Shown here: one piece after another, positions 35,171 to 42,737 of the stretch
Numbering within the stretch: the stretch's first letter is position 1
How the letters are laid out: each line of letters starts with the position of its first letter
NCBI GenBank assembly: GCA_035293765.1
Contig: DATGMF010000097.1
Span: forward strand, 62,001-126,000
DNA from: DASRHT01 sp035293765
GTDB taxonomy: Bacteria > Chloroflexota > Ktedonobacteria > Ktedonobacterales > Ktedonobacteraceae
DNA length: 64,000 bases
Reading direction: 5' to 3'
Translations under genes and position numbers: made by a program
The notes under the pieces: generated by a model
Database searches by the model: none
Seen by the model: only the letters and a program-made list of their open reading frames with translations
What the model was told of the DNA's origin: nothing

Positions 35171-35409
35171 CCTGTAGGGACCCGCTTCAGCGCGTCCGGT
35201 TTACCGCCAACCCTCGTCCCAGCAGCAATGTCCTCCAATGACGAAATCCCTGAGAGACACACGGCCAACACGCTTTCCTTTTAAAGCCAATGAGCGTTAT
35301 GGCTTCACATCATTTGATTCCGTAGACAGATTGCGGATTGAGGGGTTTTATGGGATGGAGAGGGAAAGCAGGCGATAAATCGGACGCGGTCAACCGGGTC
35401 CCTACCAGG
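35171..35409. repeat. R2 element with 38-base terminal inverted repeats (MITE-like)
   Basis: The left end CCTGTAGGGACCCGCTTCAG...TTTACCGCC is mirrored at 35371-35409 by GGCGATAAATCGGACGCGGT...GGTCCCTACCAGG. The 160 bases between encode nothing I can support. It begins 30 bases after the premature alaS stop. The preceding gap (34818-35170) holds no recognisable gene. Shorter R2 pieces lie at 14511, 52818, 56591 and 57634. Confidence 0.65.
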
Positions 35410-35438
35410 CCAGGATTATTGTCAATGCTATTAATTTT

Positions 35439-36845
35439 TTATCTTGCTGCGTTACGCGAGCGTTGCTGCTGCTGGACGCGCTCCTCTTCGTATTCCTGGA
35501 TGTTGACTTGCAGACCGCGCTCGCTCAGGATCTTCTGCGTGAGGTCGAGCGGGAAGCCATACGTGTCATAGAGCTTGAAGGCTTCATGACCTGACAAGAT
35601 CCCGTTATGCTGGCAGGATGCAATGCTCATTTCCAGAAAGCGCAGACCCTTCGCCAGCGTGCGTTGAAAGCGGATCTCCTCGGCTGTTGTCAGGTCGGTG
35701 ATACGCTGCGGTTCACGCTGTAACTCTGGATAACAGTCGCCCATCTGGTCAATCACAACCTGCGCCAGTTGCGATAGGAAGGGTTGCTCCAGGCCGATTG
35801 TTTGTCCAAAGTAGGAGGCGCGCCGGATGAGACGCCGCAGTACGTAGTTGCGGCCCCCATTCCCCGGCTGGATGCCGTCCGCGATCAGGAACGCAACCGC
35901 GCGGCTATGATCGGCAATCGCGTTGTAAGTGGCAAAGTGCTGGCGGTAATGCTCGTTTTCTTTGCCGGTTAGCTCCATCAGCCTGTGAAGCAAGGGCGTA
36001 AAGAGATCCGTCTGGTAATCGCTTTGTACGCCCTGGATAACCGCCGTGAGACGCTCCAACCCCATGCCCGTGTCAATTGATGGCCTGGGTAAGGGGGTCA
36101 GGATACCCTGCTCGTCACGATTGAATTGCACGAACACGAGGTTCCACAGCTCCCAGTAGTCGTCATCGTCCGAGTTGACGCCTTCGGGCCGCTGAGACCC
36201 GCTATCTGACCCTTGATAGTAGTGGATTTCAGACGAAGGGCCACAGGGACCGGTCTCTCCCATCGACCAGAAGTTCTCTTTGTCGCCAAAACGCAGGATG
36301 CGCTCCCGCTCGACGCCGATCTCTTCCCAGAGCCGCGCCGCCTCGTCATCGTCGTTATGGACCGTCACCCAGAGCCGCTCGACCGGTAGCTTAAATTCTT
36401 CCGTGAGCAGTTCCCACGCGTAACGCATGGCATCGCGCTTAAAGTAGCCTCCTAACGCACTTTCACTTGACACCTTTGAGTTTGATGCTATACTTTTTCT
36501 CAAGGGGAGCGGCGGAAGTTGTAGCCATCTCGATCCGCTTGAGGATACTGAAACGAAGGAAAAATTTCCCAGCATCTCGAAGAAGGTGTGGTGGCGCGAC
36601 GAGGGACCGACACTCTCGATATCATTATGCTTGCCAGAGACGCGCAGGCACTTCTGAGAGGAGCAGGCGCGCGAGTAGGATCGCTGCTCCTGCCCCAGCA
36701 AAACGTGCTTAAACTGCACCATGCCCGCGTTGGTGAAGAGCAATGTGGGATCGTTCAGCGGGACGAGCGAGCTGCTCGGGACCAGGGTGTGGCCGCGCCG
36801 CACAAAGTAGTCCAGGAAGGTCTGACGAATGTCGCTGCTTTTCAT
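35439..36845 (-). CDS. alaS: Alanyl-tRNA synthetase, truncated and carrying an in-frame repeat insertion
   Basis: The class II catalytic core is complete to about residue 455: VRRGHTLVPSSSLVPLNDPT, LLFTNAGMVQFK, RHHTFFEMLGNFSF (motif 2), GPCGPSSEIHY, DTGMGLERL (motif 3) and YDTYGFPLDLT. Two things are abnormal. Residues 98-131, directly after motif 2, are a 34-residue insertion encoded by repeat copy R1-C; normal AlaRS passes straight from NFSF to G-x-YFKR. The protein also stops at 468 residues instead of about 880 and so lacks the editing and C-Ala domains. An E. coli fragment of similar extent is known to aminoacylate. It may be a second, decaying copy or a working core enzyme. A T-box leader and a consensus promoter precede it. 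Confidence 0.85.
   Translation of the reverse strand: MKSSDIRQTFLDYFVRRGHTLVPSSSLVPLNDPTLLFTNAGMVQFKHVLLGQEQRSYSRACSSQKCLRVSGKHNDIESVGPSSRHHTFFEMLGNFSFVSVSSSGSRWLQLPPLPLRKSIASNSKVSSESALGGYFKRDAMRYAWELLTEEFKLPVERLWVTVHNDDDEAARLWEEIGVERERILRFGDKENFWSMGETGPCGPSSEIHYYQGSDSGSQRPEGVNSDDDDYWELWNLVFVQFNRDEQGILTPLPRPSIDTGMGLERLTAVIQGVQSDYQTDLFTPLLHRLMELTGKENEHYRQHFATYNAIADHSRAVAFLIADGIQPGNGGRNYVLRRLIRRASYFGQTIGLEQPFLSQLAQVVIDQMGDCYPELQREPQRITDLTTAEEIRFQRTLAKGLRFLEMSIASCQHNGILSGHEAFKLYDTYGFPLDLTQKILSERGLQVNIQEYEEERVQQQQRSRNAAR
36453..36554 (-). repeat. R1 palindromic element, copy C (inside alaS, in frame)
   Basis: It spans 102 bases, i.e. 34 codons. In the alaS sense it runs from TTTCAGTATCCTCAAGCGG to GTGTCAAGTGAAAGTGCGTTAG. 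Hairpin 1 (CTCAAG/CTTGAG, CGG/CCG) and hairpin 2 (GCATC/GGTGT) are kept. The plus strand holds TTGACA (36467-36472), a 16-base spacer and TATACT (36489-36494), antisense to alaS. There is no stop codon in the alaS frame. Confidence 0.85.
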
Positions 36846-36919
36846 GATTGTTTCCTCTTTCTTGCATGATAGACGATAAAATGTTTGCGTTACACAATGC
36901 GTTCATCTGCCCGGCGGCA

Positions 36920-37281
36920 AACAAAAAGCCCGCCCTGAGCATCTGACTCAGGGCGGGCTGAATATGCTTATATCATGCCCGTGGTACCACCTGGCTTGGA
37001 AGCTGCCTGTTCGCAAAAGAACGCAGCTCTCCCACTCTACAGGCACGGAAGATGTTACAGCATAAGCTATGAGACATCATCGATGCCCTGCCCCCAGGTA
37101 ACGGAGGGCTACCGGCAAGAACTACTGGCAACTCGCGTTCGTCCCGCATCGCGGCCCATTCTCAGGGCCAGAGGGAGGCATTCCACGCTGCGATGAGAGG
37201 CCGGACTTCCACCATCTCCGGCTCGCTGGCGGCTCACGCACGCATGTACTCGTCCCTTGTAACGACTACTTCATATGCGAT
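36920..37281 (-). ncRNA. T-box leader of alaS
   Basis: On the minus strand the leader contains AGCGAGCCGGAGATGGTGG (stem I distal region) near 37220. The antiterminator T-box core CCAGGTGGTACCACGGG lies near 36979-36995. An intrinsic terminator follows at 36927-36959 (AGCCCGCCCTGAG / CTCAGGGCGGGCT, then TTTTTG). The UGGU of the T-box fits the A73 discriminator of tRNA-Ala. I could not fix the specifier codon by eye. Uncharged tRNA would stabilise the antiterminator and raise alaS expression. Confidence 0.92.
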
Positions 37282-37287
37282 ATGTCA

Positions 37288-37316
37288 AGTATAAAGCGAA
37301 ATACCTGACCTGTCAA
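37288..37316 (-). promoter_or_regulatory. Consensus sigma70 promoter of the alaS T-box transcript
   Basis: On the minus strand TTGACA, 17 bases, TATACT. Start of transcription near 37281 matches the 5' end of the T-box RNA. Confidence 0.8.
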
Positions 37317-37368
37317 GTCATCCACAAAATAGAACATTTGTTTATATCGTTATCCACAATGGCGAAGT

Positions 37369-39309
37369 CTACGCCCGTAGCCAGCGATCAAACCAGGAGC
37401 GGACGCGCCGCAGCAGGTCGAGCTGGTGAGCACGCTCACCGATGCCGTGCGGTTCGCGAGGATAGACCACAAATTCGCAGGGCACCTCGTATTCACGTAG
37501 CGCCCGATGAAAGCCTGTCACCTGGCTGAGCGGGACACGAGCGTCGCGCTCCCCGTGCAGGATCAAAACGGGCGTTTTTGCCTGGCTGGCGAATGAGATC
37601 GGGCTAAGTTTCGCATGCTGAAGAGGCCCGATGCCTTCCCACGGCGCGCTGCCGCCCAGGATGCGCTCAAAATCGGGCACATCACTGGTCAAAACCATCA
37701 TGCCCCAATCGCTAACGCCCGCGCCCATGATGGCGGCTTTGAAGCGGTCGGTCTGGGTGATAGCCCACGCAGTCATAAAGCCACCCTGGCTCCAGCCACC
37801 GATGCCCAGACGCTCGGGGTCCGCGAGCCCTCTTGCAATGGCGGCATCGACCGCCGCCATGACGTCGCCATAATCGGCCCCGCCCACATCACCGCGCGCA
37901 GCTGCTGCGAACTGCTCGCCATGTCCCATGCCACCGCGCGGATTGGGCATCAACACGGCATAGCCAGCCAGGGCCAGCCACTGCGCCCAGTTTCCCCAGC
38001 CCAGTTGAAAGCCCTGCGACCAGCGCGCATAAGGTCCGCCATGCACCAGCACCACCGTTGGTAGCGGGCGATCCTGTGGCGCGTCCGGCGGTCGTATCAG
38101 TATGCCATCCAGTTCCAGCCCATCGGCTGCCGTCCAGCGAAATGCTTCTTGCGGGCCAAAGGTGATCCCGGTCAGATGTTCTTGATGTGACGAGACCTGA
38201 TGCAGTTCTGCAACTCCCTCTTTGCCCGATCCGGCCCAGACCTCCCACGGTTGCGCGCCTGTGCTGCGTACAACTGCCAGTACCGCCCGGCCATCTTCAA
38301 GAAGACGCGCATGCCCCTCGCGATACTCCGCGGCCTGTTCCGCCTCAGTTGCAGGGGAGAGCGGAGCCATCTCCCCTGAGAGAACATCCATTCTACAGAT
38401 GCGCGTCCCCAACCCTTCTCTCAGCAGAACCGCAACTTGCTGGCCCTGCGCGAGCGGCCAGAGATCACCAGCACAGTTCGTCTCTCCCCCGGCGATACAG
38501 CGCGGCTCGCCTCCCTGCGCCGGCACCGCGTAGACTACCTGCGAAGACTGACTTTTTCTGGCTGCCGAGGCTATAAAGAGCAGCGTCTGCCCGTCATGGG
38601 ACCAGGTAAGGGCATTAACCGCGCAGGGAAAGCGACAGACGAGGCGTGGCTCGCCACCTGCCAGATCTACGCGTTCGATCAACGTTTCATGAGCATGCGA
38701 TTCCAGATCGGGCATCTTGGTGGTAACGTAAGCCAGCTCTGTACCGCGCGGGTGCCAGGCGAAACCGATCACATCGCGATCAGTCTCTACCAGCGTCGTC
38801 ACTTCCTGCGTGGCAACGGAAAGCAGGCGCAGACGAGTATAAGGTAAGCGTTCGCCGTAGACCCGGGCGTCGTCGCGCTCTTTCTCGCGCCGCTCATCCT
38901 CCTCCGTTGGCTCATCCGCGCTGGTAAAGGCGATCTGACCTCCGCCGGGCGACCACGAAAAATCTTCCACAGCCTTTTTGTTCTCGGTCGAAGTCAGCGG
39001 GCGCGCCTCGCCGCCATCAACGGCTATAAGATAAAGCTGCGCCGTGCCACGTTTGGCGCGGTCGGAGAGAAAGGCGAGCTGGCTACCATCGGGCGACCAC
39101 TGTGGCCCGTTATCGGCCACATCGCCACGCGTAAACTGCCGGGCGGGCCGTTTCCCATCTGTGGATGCGAGCCAGATGGCGCTCGTTCCATGCTCCTCTT
39201 TCTTGCTCATTGGCGCCACCGTATAAACCACTTGCGAGCCATCGGGTGAAATTTGCAATGCCTGCGGGATAGAGAAATCTGCGATCAATTCGGCGGTCAG
39301 TTCAGCCAT
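37369..39309 (-). CDS. S9-family prolyl oligopeptidase / acylaminoacyl peptidase
   Basis: The 646-residue protein has an N-terminal beta propeller with TolB-like repeats (PQWSPDGSQLAFLSDR, FSWSPGGGQIAFTS, LTWSHDGQTLLF), residues about 10-390. A C-terminal alpha/beta hydrolase follows: VVLVHGGPYARW, nucleophile GGWSQGG, LILHGERDARVP with the Asp, and PREPHGIGE with the His. It has no signal peptide, so it cleaves small peptides in the cytoplasm. It is monocistronic, and its 3' end lies just beyond the alaS promoter. Confidence 0.92.
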   Translation of the reverse strand: MAELTAELIADFSIPQALQISPDGSQVVYTVAPMSKKEEHGTSAIWLASTDGKRPARQFTRGDVADNGPQWSPDGSQLAFLSDRAKRGTAQLYLIAVDGGEARPLTSTENKKAVEDFSWSPGGGQIAFTSADEPTEEDERREKERDDARVYGERLPYTRLRLLSVATQEVTTLVETDRDVIGFAWHPRGTELAYVTTKMPDLESHAHETLIERVDLAGGEPRLVCRFPCAVNALTWSHDGQTLLFIASAARKSQSSQVVYAVPAQGGEPRCIAGGETNCAGDLWPLAQGQQVAVLLREGLGTRICRMDVLSGEMAPLSPATEAEQAAEYREGHARLLEDGRAVLAVVRSTGAQPWEVWAGSGKEGVAELHQVSSHQEHLTGITFGPQEAFRWTAADGLELDGILIRPPDAPQDRPLPTVVLVHGGPYARWSQGFQLGWGNWAQWLALAGYAVLMPNPRGGMGHGEQFAAAARGDVGGADYGDVMAAVDAAIARGLADPERLGIGGWSQGGFMTAWAITQTDRFKAAIMGAGVSDWGMMVLTSDVPDFERILGGSAPWEGIGPLQHAKLSPISFASQAKTPVLILHGERDARVPLSQVTGFHRALREYEVPCEFVVYPREPHGIGERAHQLDLLRRVRSWFDRWLRA

Positions 39310-39466
39310 ACATACTCCTCACTAAAAATATATCGGTTCAGCATACATTTATCTCTGCCGATATCTTACGTCGATTTCCACAATACTCGCAAGAATGACC
39401 GTTGCTTTCAGGCTGAAGTTATGGCATTCTCAAAACATCACTAACATCAACGAAAGAGGCGCGTTT

Positions 39467-39870
39467 ATGCAAACAACAACGAACAAGCATTATAGTCATT
39501 CGGCCAATGGTTGTTTGTTATTTATCTCAAACCGCAATGGCGCAGAACAATATTGATGGCGGCGCTGCTCCTCACGAGCATTGGCCTGCAACTGGTCAAT
39601 CCGCAAATCTTGCGCTATTTCATCGATACGGTCACATCCGGCGGCAATCTACAGCCGCTCTTACTGGCAGGAGCGATCTTCACAGGAAGGGGAGGTATGC
39701 ATTGGGGGCTGGCTGGTCCAAACCCTCAAATTGAGCGATCTGCGCTGCCATATCGGCATGGTTACGCAGGATGTCCAGTTATTCCACGCCACAGGCCGCG
39801 TCACCAGCGCCATCGGCGAAATCTTTGGCACGGCGCAGGCAATCAAGGTTGCCTTTTACGAAGTAGATTG
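39467..39870 (+). pseudogene. Scrambled remnant of an ABC exporter (TMD-NBD)
   Basis: The start MQTTTNKHYSHSANG shifts frame into YLKPQWRRTILMAALLL and LQLVNPQILRYFIDTV, the first membrane helix of ABC exporters. Frame 39581-39871 then shows LSDLRCHIGMVTQDVQLFHAT, a nucleotide-binding-domain piece (Q-loop side). Next comes GRVTSAIGEIFGTAQAIKVA, which belongs between membrane helices. The order is therefore TMD start, NBD, TMD middle, with most of both domains lost. It is a multi-deletion remnant, perhaps of two neighbouring exporter genes. It lies directly upstream of R1-E. Confidence 0.75.
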
Positions 39871-39896
39871 ACGCCGGGCATATACTATATAGTTGA

Positions 39897-39998
39897 TTTC
39901 AGTACCCTCAAGTGGGTCGAGATAACCATCAACTCCCGCCACCACTCTTGAGGGGAGTGTAGACATTAGACCTGAAGATGTCAAGTGGAAATGCAATA
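39897..39998 (+). repeat. R1 palindromic element, copy E (rlmB leader)
   Basis: It runs from TTTCAGTACCCTCAAGTGGG to GTCAAGTGGAAATGCAATA and ends 16 bases before the rlmB ATG. Hairpin 1 has the longest stem of the family (CCCTCAAGTGG with CCACTCTTGAGGGG). Hairpin 2 is ACATT/GATGT. The minus strand has TTGACA (39979-39984), 17 bases and TACACT (39956-39961). Confidence 0.8.
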
Positions 39999-40014
39999 AG
40001 AGTTGAGAAGGACT

Positions 40015-40752
40015 ATGCCTGAATTGATATGGGGGCGCAACCCCATTTTAGAGACGCTGCGTGCTAAACGGCGCATCAAACGCATCCTGCTTGCTGAGGG
40101 GCAGCGTGATGCGCCGGTCATCAATACTATTATGCAAGAGGCGGAGCAGCGGCACATCCCCGTCGAGATTGTGCCGCGTTCCCGCCTCGACCAGATGAGC
40201 CGGGGCGCAACCCACCAGGGCTGCATTGCTCAGGTCGAGGAACGTCACTATGCCACCACCGATCAAATTCTCGCCCATGCCGCTGAGAAGAACGAGCCGC
40301 CGCTGCTATTGCTCCTTGACGCCATTCAAGATGTCAACAATCTCGGCTCCCTGCTGCGTACGGCGGAGGCAGCGGGCGTTCACGGCGTGATCATTCCACA
40401 GCATCGGGCAGCCGAGGTCAACGCCACCGTCGTCAAAACCTCGGCGGGCGCGACCGAGCATCTATTAATTGCCCAGGAGACCAATCTCACGCGCACTATC
40501 GAGTATCTCAAGCAGCAAAATATCTGGGTGGTGGGACTGGCGGGCGAGGCCCGGACATTGTATACGCAGGCTGACCTGACCGGACCGATGGCCCTGGTCG
40601 TCGGCAACGAAGGCAAGGGTATCAGCAGGCTGGTGCGGGAACACTGCGACCTGCTCATCAAGCTTCCCATGCGCGGCGATATTAACTCGCTCAATGCAGC
40701 CGTCGCCGGCAGCATCGCGCTCTATGAGGCGTTGCGACAACGCGCTTTGTAG
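40015..40752 (+). CDS. rlmB: 23S rRNA (guanosine-2'-O-)-methyltransferase RlmB / TrmH family
   Basis: This is a SPOUT methyltransferase. The N-terminal substrate-binding domain has IWGRNPILETLRA, with SRGATHQGCIAQV at its end. The catalytic domain has DAIQDVNNLGSLLRTAEAAGVHGV (motif 1), LVVGNEGKGISR (motif 2) and LPMRGDINSLNAAVAGSIALYE (motif 3), which form the trefoil knot that binds SAM. It methylates G2251 of 23S rRNA in E. coli. The ATG at 40015 has GAGAAGG upstream. In other bacteria rlmB often follows cysS; here cysS is 38 kb away, but both genes carry an R1 leader. Confidence 0.93.
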   Translation: MPELIWGRNPILETLRAKRRIKRILLAEGQRDAPVINTIMQEAEQRHIPVEIVPRSRLDQMSRGATHQGCIAQVEERHYATTDQILAHAAEKNEPPLLLLLDAIQDVNNLGSLLRTAEAAGVHGVIIPQHRAAEVNATVVKTSAGATEHLLIAQETNLTRTIEYLKQQNIWVVGLAGEARTLYTQADLTGPMALVVGNEGKGISRLVREHCDLLIKLPMRGDINSLNAAVAGSIALYEALRQRAL

Positions 40753-40894
40753 GGGCTGTGCTTGCCCCTGCCCTGCTACCCAACAGGGCATTGCCGCAGC
40801 GTGATTTGTAGGGGTATGTCGATACTGTATGATGTAGAGAGGCAGGGCAACCGGTAACTCCTCGCTTCATCGTGGGAGTTGCCCCTACATTAGT
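40752..40894. repeat. R3 repeat cluster
   Basis: GTAGGGGCTGTGCTTGCCCC, GGCAGGGCAACCGGTAACTCC and CATCGTGGGAGTTGCCCC are pieces of the R3 family in both orientations, able to form several hairpins. They fill the gap between rlmB and the surface protein gene. Confidence 0.65.
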
Positions 40895-40969
40895 CACATT
40901 TGTTACATGTTTGAGAGGCTTAACGTTTTAAAGTGTACTAATGCTGAGTTCTTTGGGGAGTTTAGGACC

Positions 40970-41965
40970 GTGTTCAAGAAATTTATTCATCATTTTACCA
41001 TGTTATTTTCCTGCATCGCGGGACTTTTCATCATAATGTATGTCCAGCTACCATTTGCCTATGCCGCCGGTGCAACAGCCTTGCCAGGGGCAGCGCCTCA
41101 GGTGACCATCAGCCTGCCGGGAGGCGGGCCGCTGGTGGGACATCCAGGCACGAAGGTACATATTGCTGGCACAGGTTTCACCCCATCCTCAACGGCGGCA
41201 CTTTACACGACGCCGACGAACGATCCGGCCAAGTGCAAATCGGGCGCCGATCCGGCTGCACTCGGATTGACATCCTTCGCCACTAAGCCCACCGTTGCCG
41301 TACAGGCTGATGGAACGTTTCAGGTTGATACCACATGGCCCAACAGCGCGGCTACCGCGACCACCCCATACTACGTTTGCGCGACAGATGGTTCAGCAGC
41401 TCCAGGCTCCTTAGGCGCGTTCTCAGCTACCAGTTTTACCGTCGCGCAACCTGTAACCGTTCAGGTCACGCCACAAAGCCCGACAGCAATTTCGCCTGGC
41501 AGCCAGGTTACCGTTTCAGGCGGTCAATGGCTTCCTCCGCAAACGCTGACAGTAGCAATCGTTCCGCCGGGAGCGGCAGGGGTTGTCGTCAGCGATCATG
41601 CCACTCCTGATGCAAACGGGAACTTTAGCATTATGCTCACTATCCCATCCACAACTGCCGCAGGCACCTATTCTGTCAGCGTGATCGCGGACGGTGAGCC
41701 CACAATGAAGGCCACGCTGGCTAATGCCGTGACGGTGAGCGCAGCAGCCACGCCTACACCTACAGCCACTGCCGCACCGAGCCCCACCGCAACAACCGCA
41801 CCCACGCCAACAGCCACCACGCCCCCATCTACGCCACCCTCAACCAATAGTGGCGGCGGCGGTAGTGGTATGACAATTCTCATCTTCGTGTTGGGAGGCA
41901 TTGGCGCCGTGCTCATCATTGTCGGCATTGTGCTATTCGCAGCCTATTCGCGAGCAACGTCGTAA
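40970..41965 (+). CDS. Surface protein with two Ig-like repeats and C-terminal membrane anchor
   Basis: From the GTG at 40970 the product starts VFKKFIHHFTMLF, a basic n-region with a hydrophobic core, and ends the signal peptide near AYAAG. Two beta-sandwich repeats follow, each with a GxxVxIxGTGFTPSS / GSQVTVSGGQW start, typical of IPT/TIG- or Ig-like modules of Chloroflexota exported proteins. A Thr/Pro stalk of about 50 residues and a C-terminal membrane helix complete it. GGGGAG lies 9 bases before the GTG; an ATG at 40907 has no such site. The ligand is unknown. Confidence 0.7.
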   Translation: MFKKFIHHFTMLFSCIAGLFIIMYVQLPFAYAAGATALPGAAPQVTISLPGGGPLVGHPGTKVHIAGTGFTPSSTAALYTTPTNDPAKCKSGADPAALGLTSFATKPTVAVQADGTFQVDTTWPNSAATATTPYYVCATDGSAAPGSLGAFSATSFTVAQPVTVQVTPQSPTAISPGSQVTVSGGQWLPPQTLTVAIVPPGAAGVVVSDHATPDANGNFSIMLTIPSTTAAGTYSVSVIADGEPTMKATLANAVTVSAAATPTPTATAAPSPTATTAPTPTATTPPSTPPSTNSGGGGSGMTILIFVLGGIGAVLIIVGIVLFAAYSRATS

Positions 41966-41967
41966 TG

Positions 41968-41986
41968 GCAGGGCTTGTCCCTGCCC
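41968..41986 (+). terminator. R3-type hairpin between converging genes
   Basis: GGCAGGG and CCCTGCC enclose CTTGT directly after the stop of the surface protein gene. It may serve as terminator. Confidence 0.4.
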
Positions 41987-41995
41987 CCACCAGCA

Positions 41996-42730
41996 TCACA
42001 GCGACATCTTTTTAAAGATGCGTTCGGGAACAGCTCTCACAATGAACATGATCAGACGCCAGTACGCGGGGAGGTAGACAACGTCTTTTCCCTGCTTCAT
42101 CGCCTGGTATATACCCTTGCCAACACTTTGCGCGCTGGCGAAGAGCAGCCCCTTTTTCAGGTCGGCGGTCATAGGCGTATCGACGGTGCCTGGTTTTATA
42201 GTGAGAACAGCAACGCCGGCTTTAGCCAGACGATTGCGCAACCCCTGTAAAAAGGCGCTGACCGCCGCCTTCGCAGTGCCATAGACGTAATTACTCTGCC
42301 GCCCACGGTCGCCCGCAACGGAGGAGATGACGGCGATACAGCCATGTTTCTGCTGCTCAAAGTAGTTCGCGGCAATGGTGAGCAGCGAGATGACGCTGGT
42401 GCAGTTATTGGTGAATTCGCGCAACGTCTCGGCTACGCTCAGCTCGCACTTGCGCTGATCGCCGAGCGTGCCATGCGCGATCAGCAGCATATCACAGCCA
42501 TTCAAGTGGCTAAAAGCTCGCCCCAGTAGTTCCTCATGACGGTCAAGCTCGCTCAGGTCAAGCACTTCGGTCTCTACACAATGCGCGCCGCGCACCTTGA
42601 GGTCGTCCGCCACGCTCGCCAGCTTCTCAGCATTGCGAGCAACCAGGAACATATCAGCTCCATCTTGAGCAAAACATTTCGCGGCTTCATAGGCTATAGC
42701 CGATGTTGCGCCGATGATAAGTACTTTCAT
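41996..42730 (-). CDS. SDR reductase, DprE2-like
   Basis: The Rossmann loop is VLIIGATSAIAYEAAK. The catalytic blocks are VISSVAGDRGRQSNYVYGTAKAA (Ser, Tyr, Lys), then KPGTVDTPM. The RQSNYVYGTAKAA and long C-terminal hydrophobic helix (YWRLIMFIVRAVP) resemble DprE2, which reduces decaprenylphosphoryl-2-keto-ribose to the arabinose form in cell-wall arabinan synthesis. The next gene upstream is a DprE1-like oxidase overlapping or abutting it, which strengthens the pair assignment. I start at the ATG at 42730; the ATG at 42745 is an alternative. Confidence 0.8.
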   Translation of the reverse strand: MKVLIIGATSAIAYEAAKCFAQDGADMFLVARNAEKLASVADDLKVRGAHCVETEVLDLSELDRHEELLGRAFSHLNGCDMLLIAHGTLGDQRKCELSVAETLREFTNNCTSVISLLTIAANYFEQQKHGCIAVISSVAGDRGRQSNYVYGTAKAAVSAFLQGLRNRLAKAGVAVLTIKPGTVDTPMTADLKKGLLFASAQSVGKGIYQAMKQGKDVVYLPAYWRLIMFIVRAVPERIFKKMSL

Positions 42731-42737
42731 CACAACA

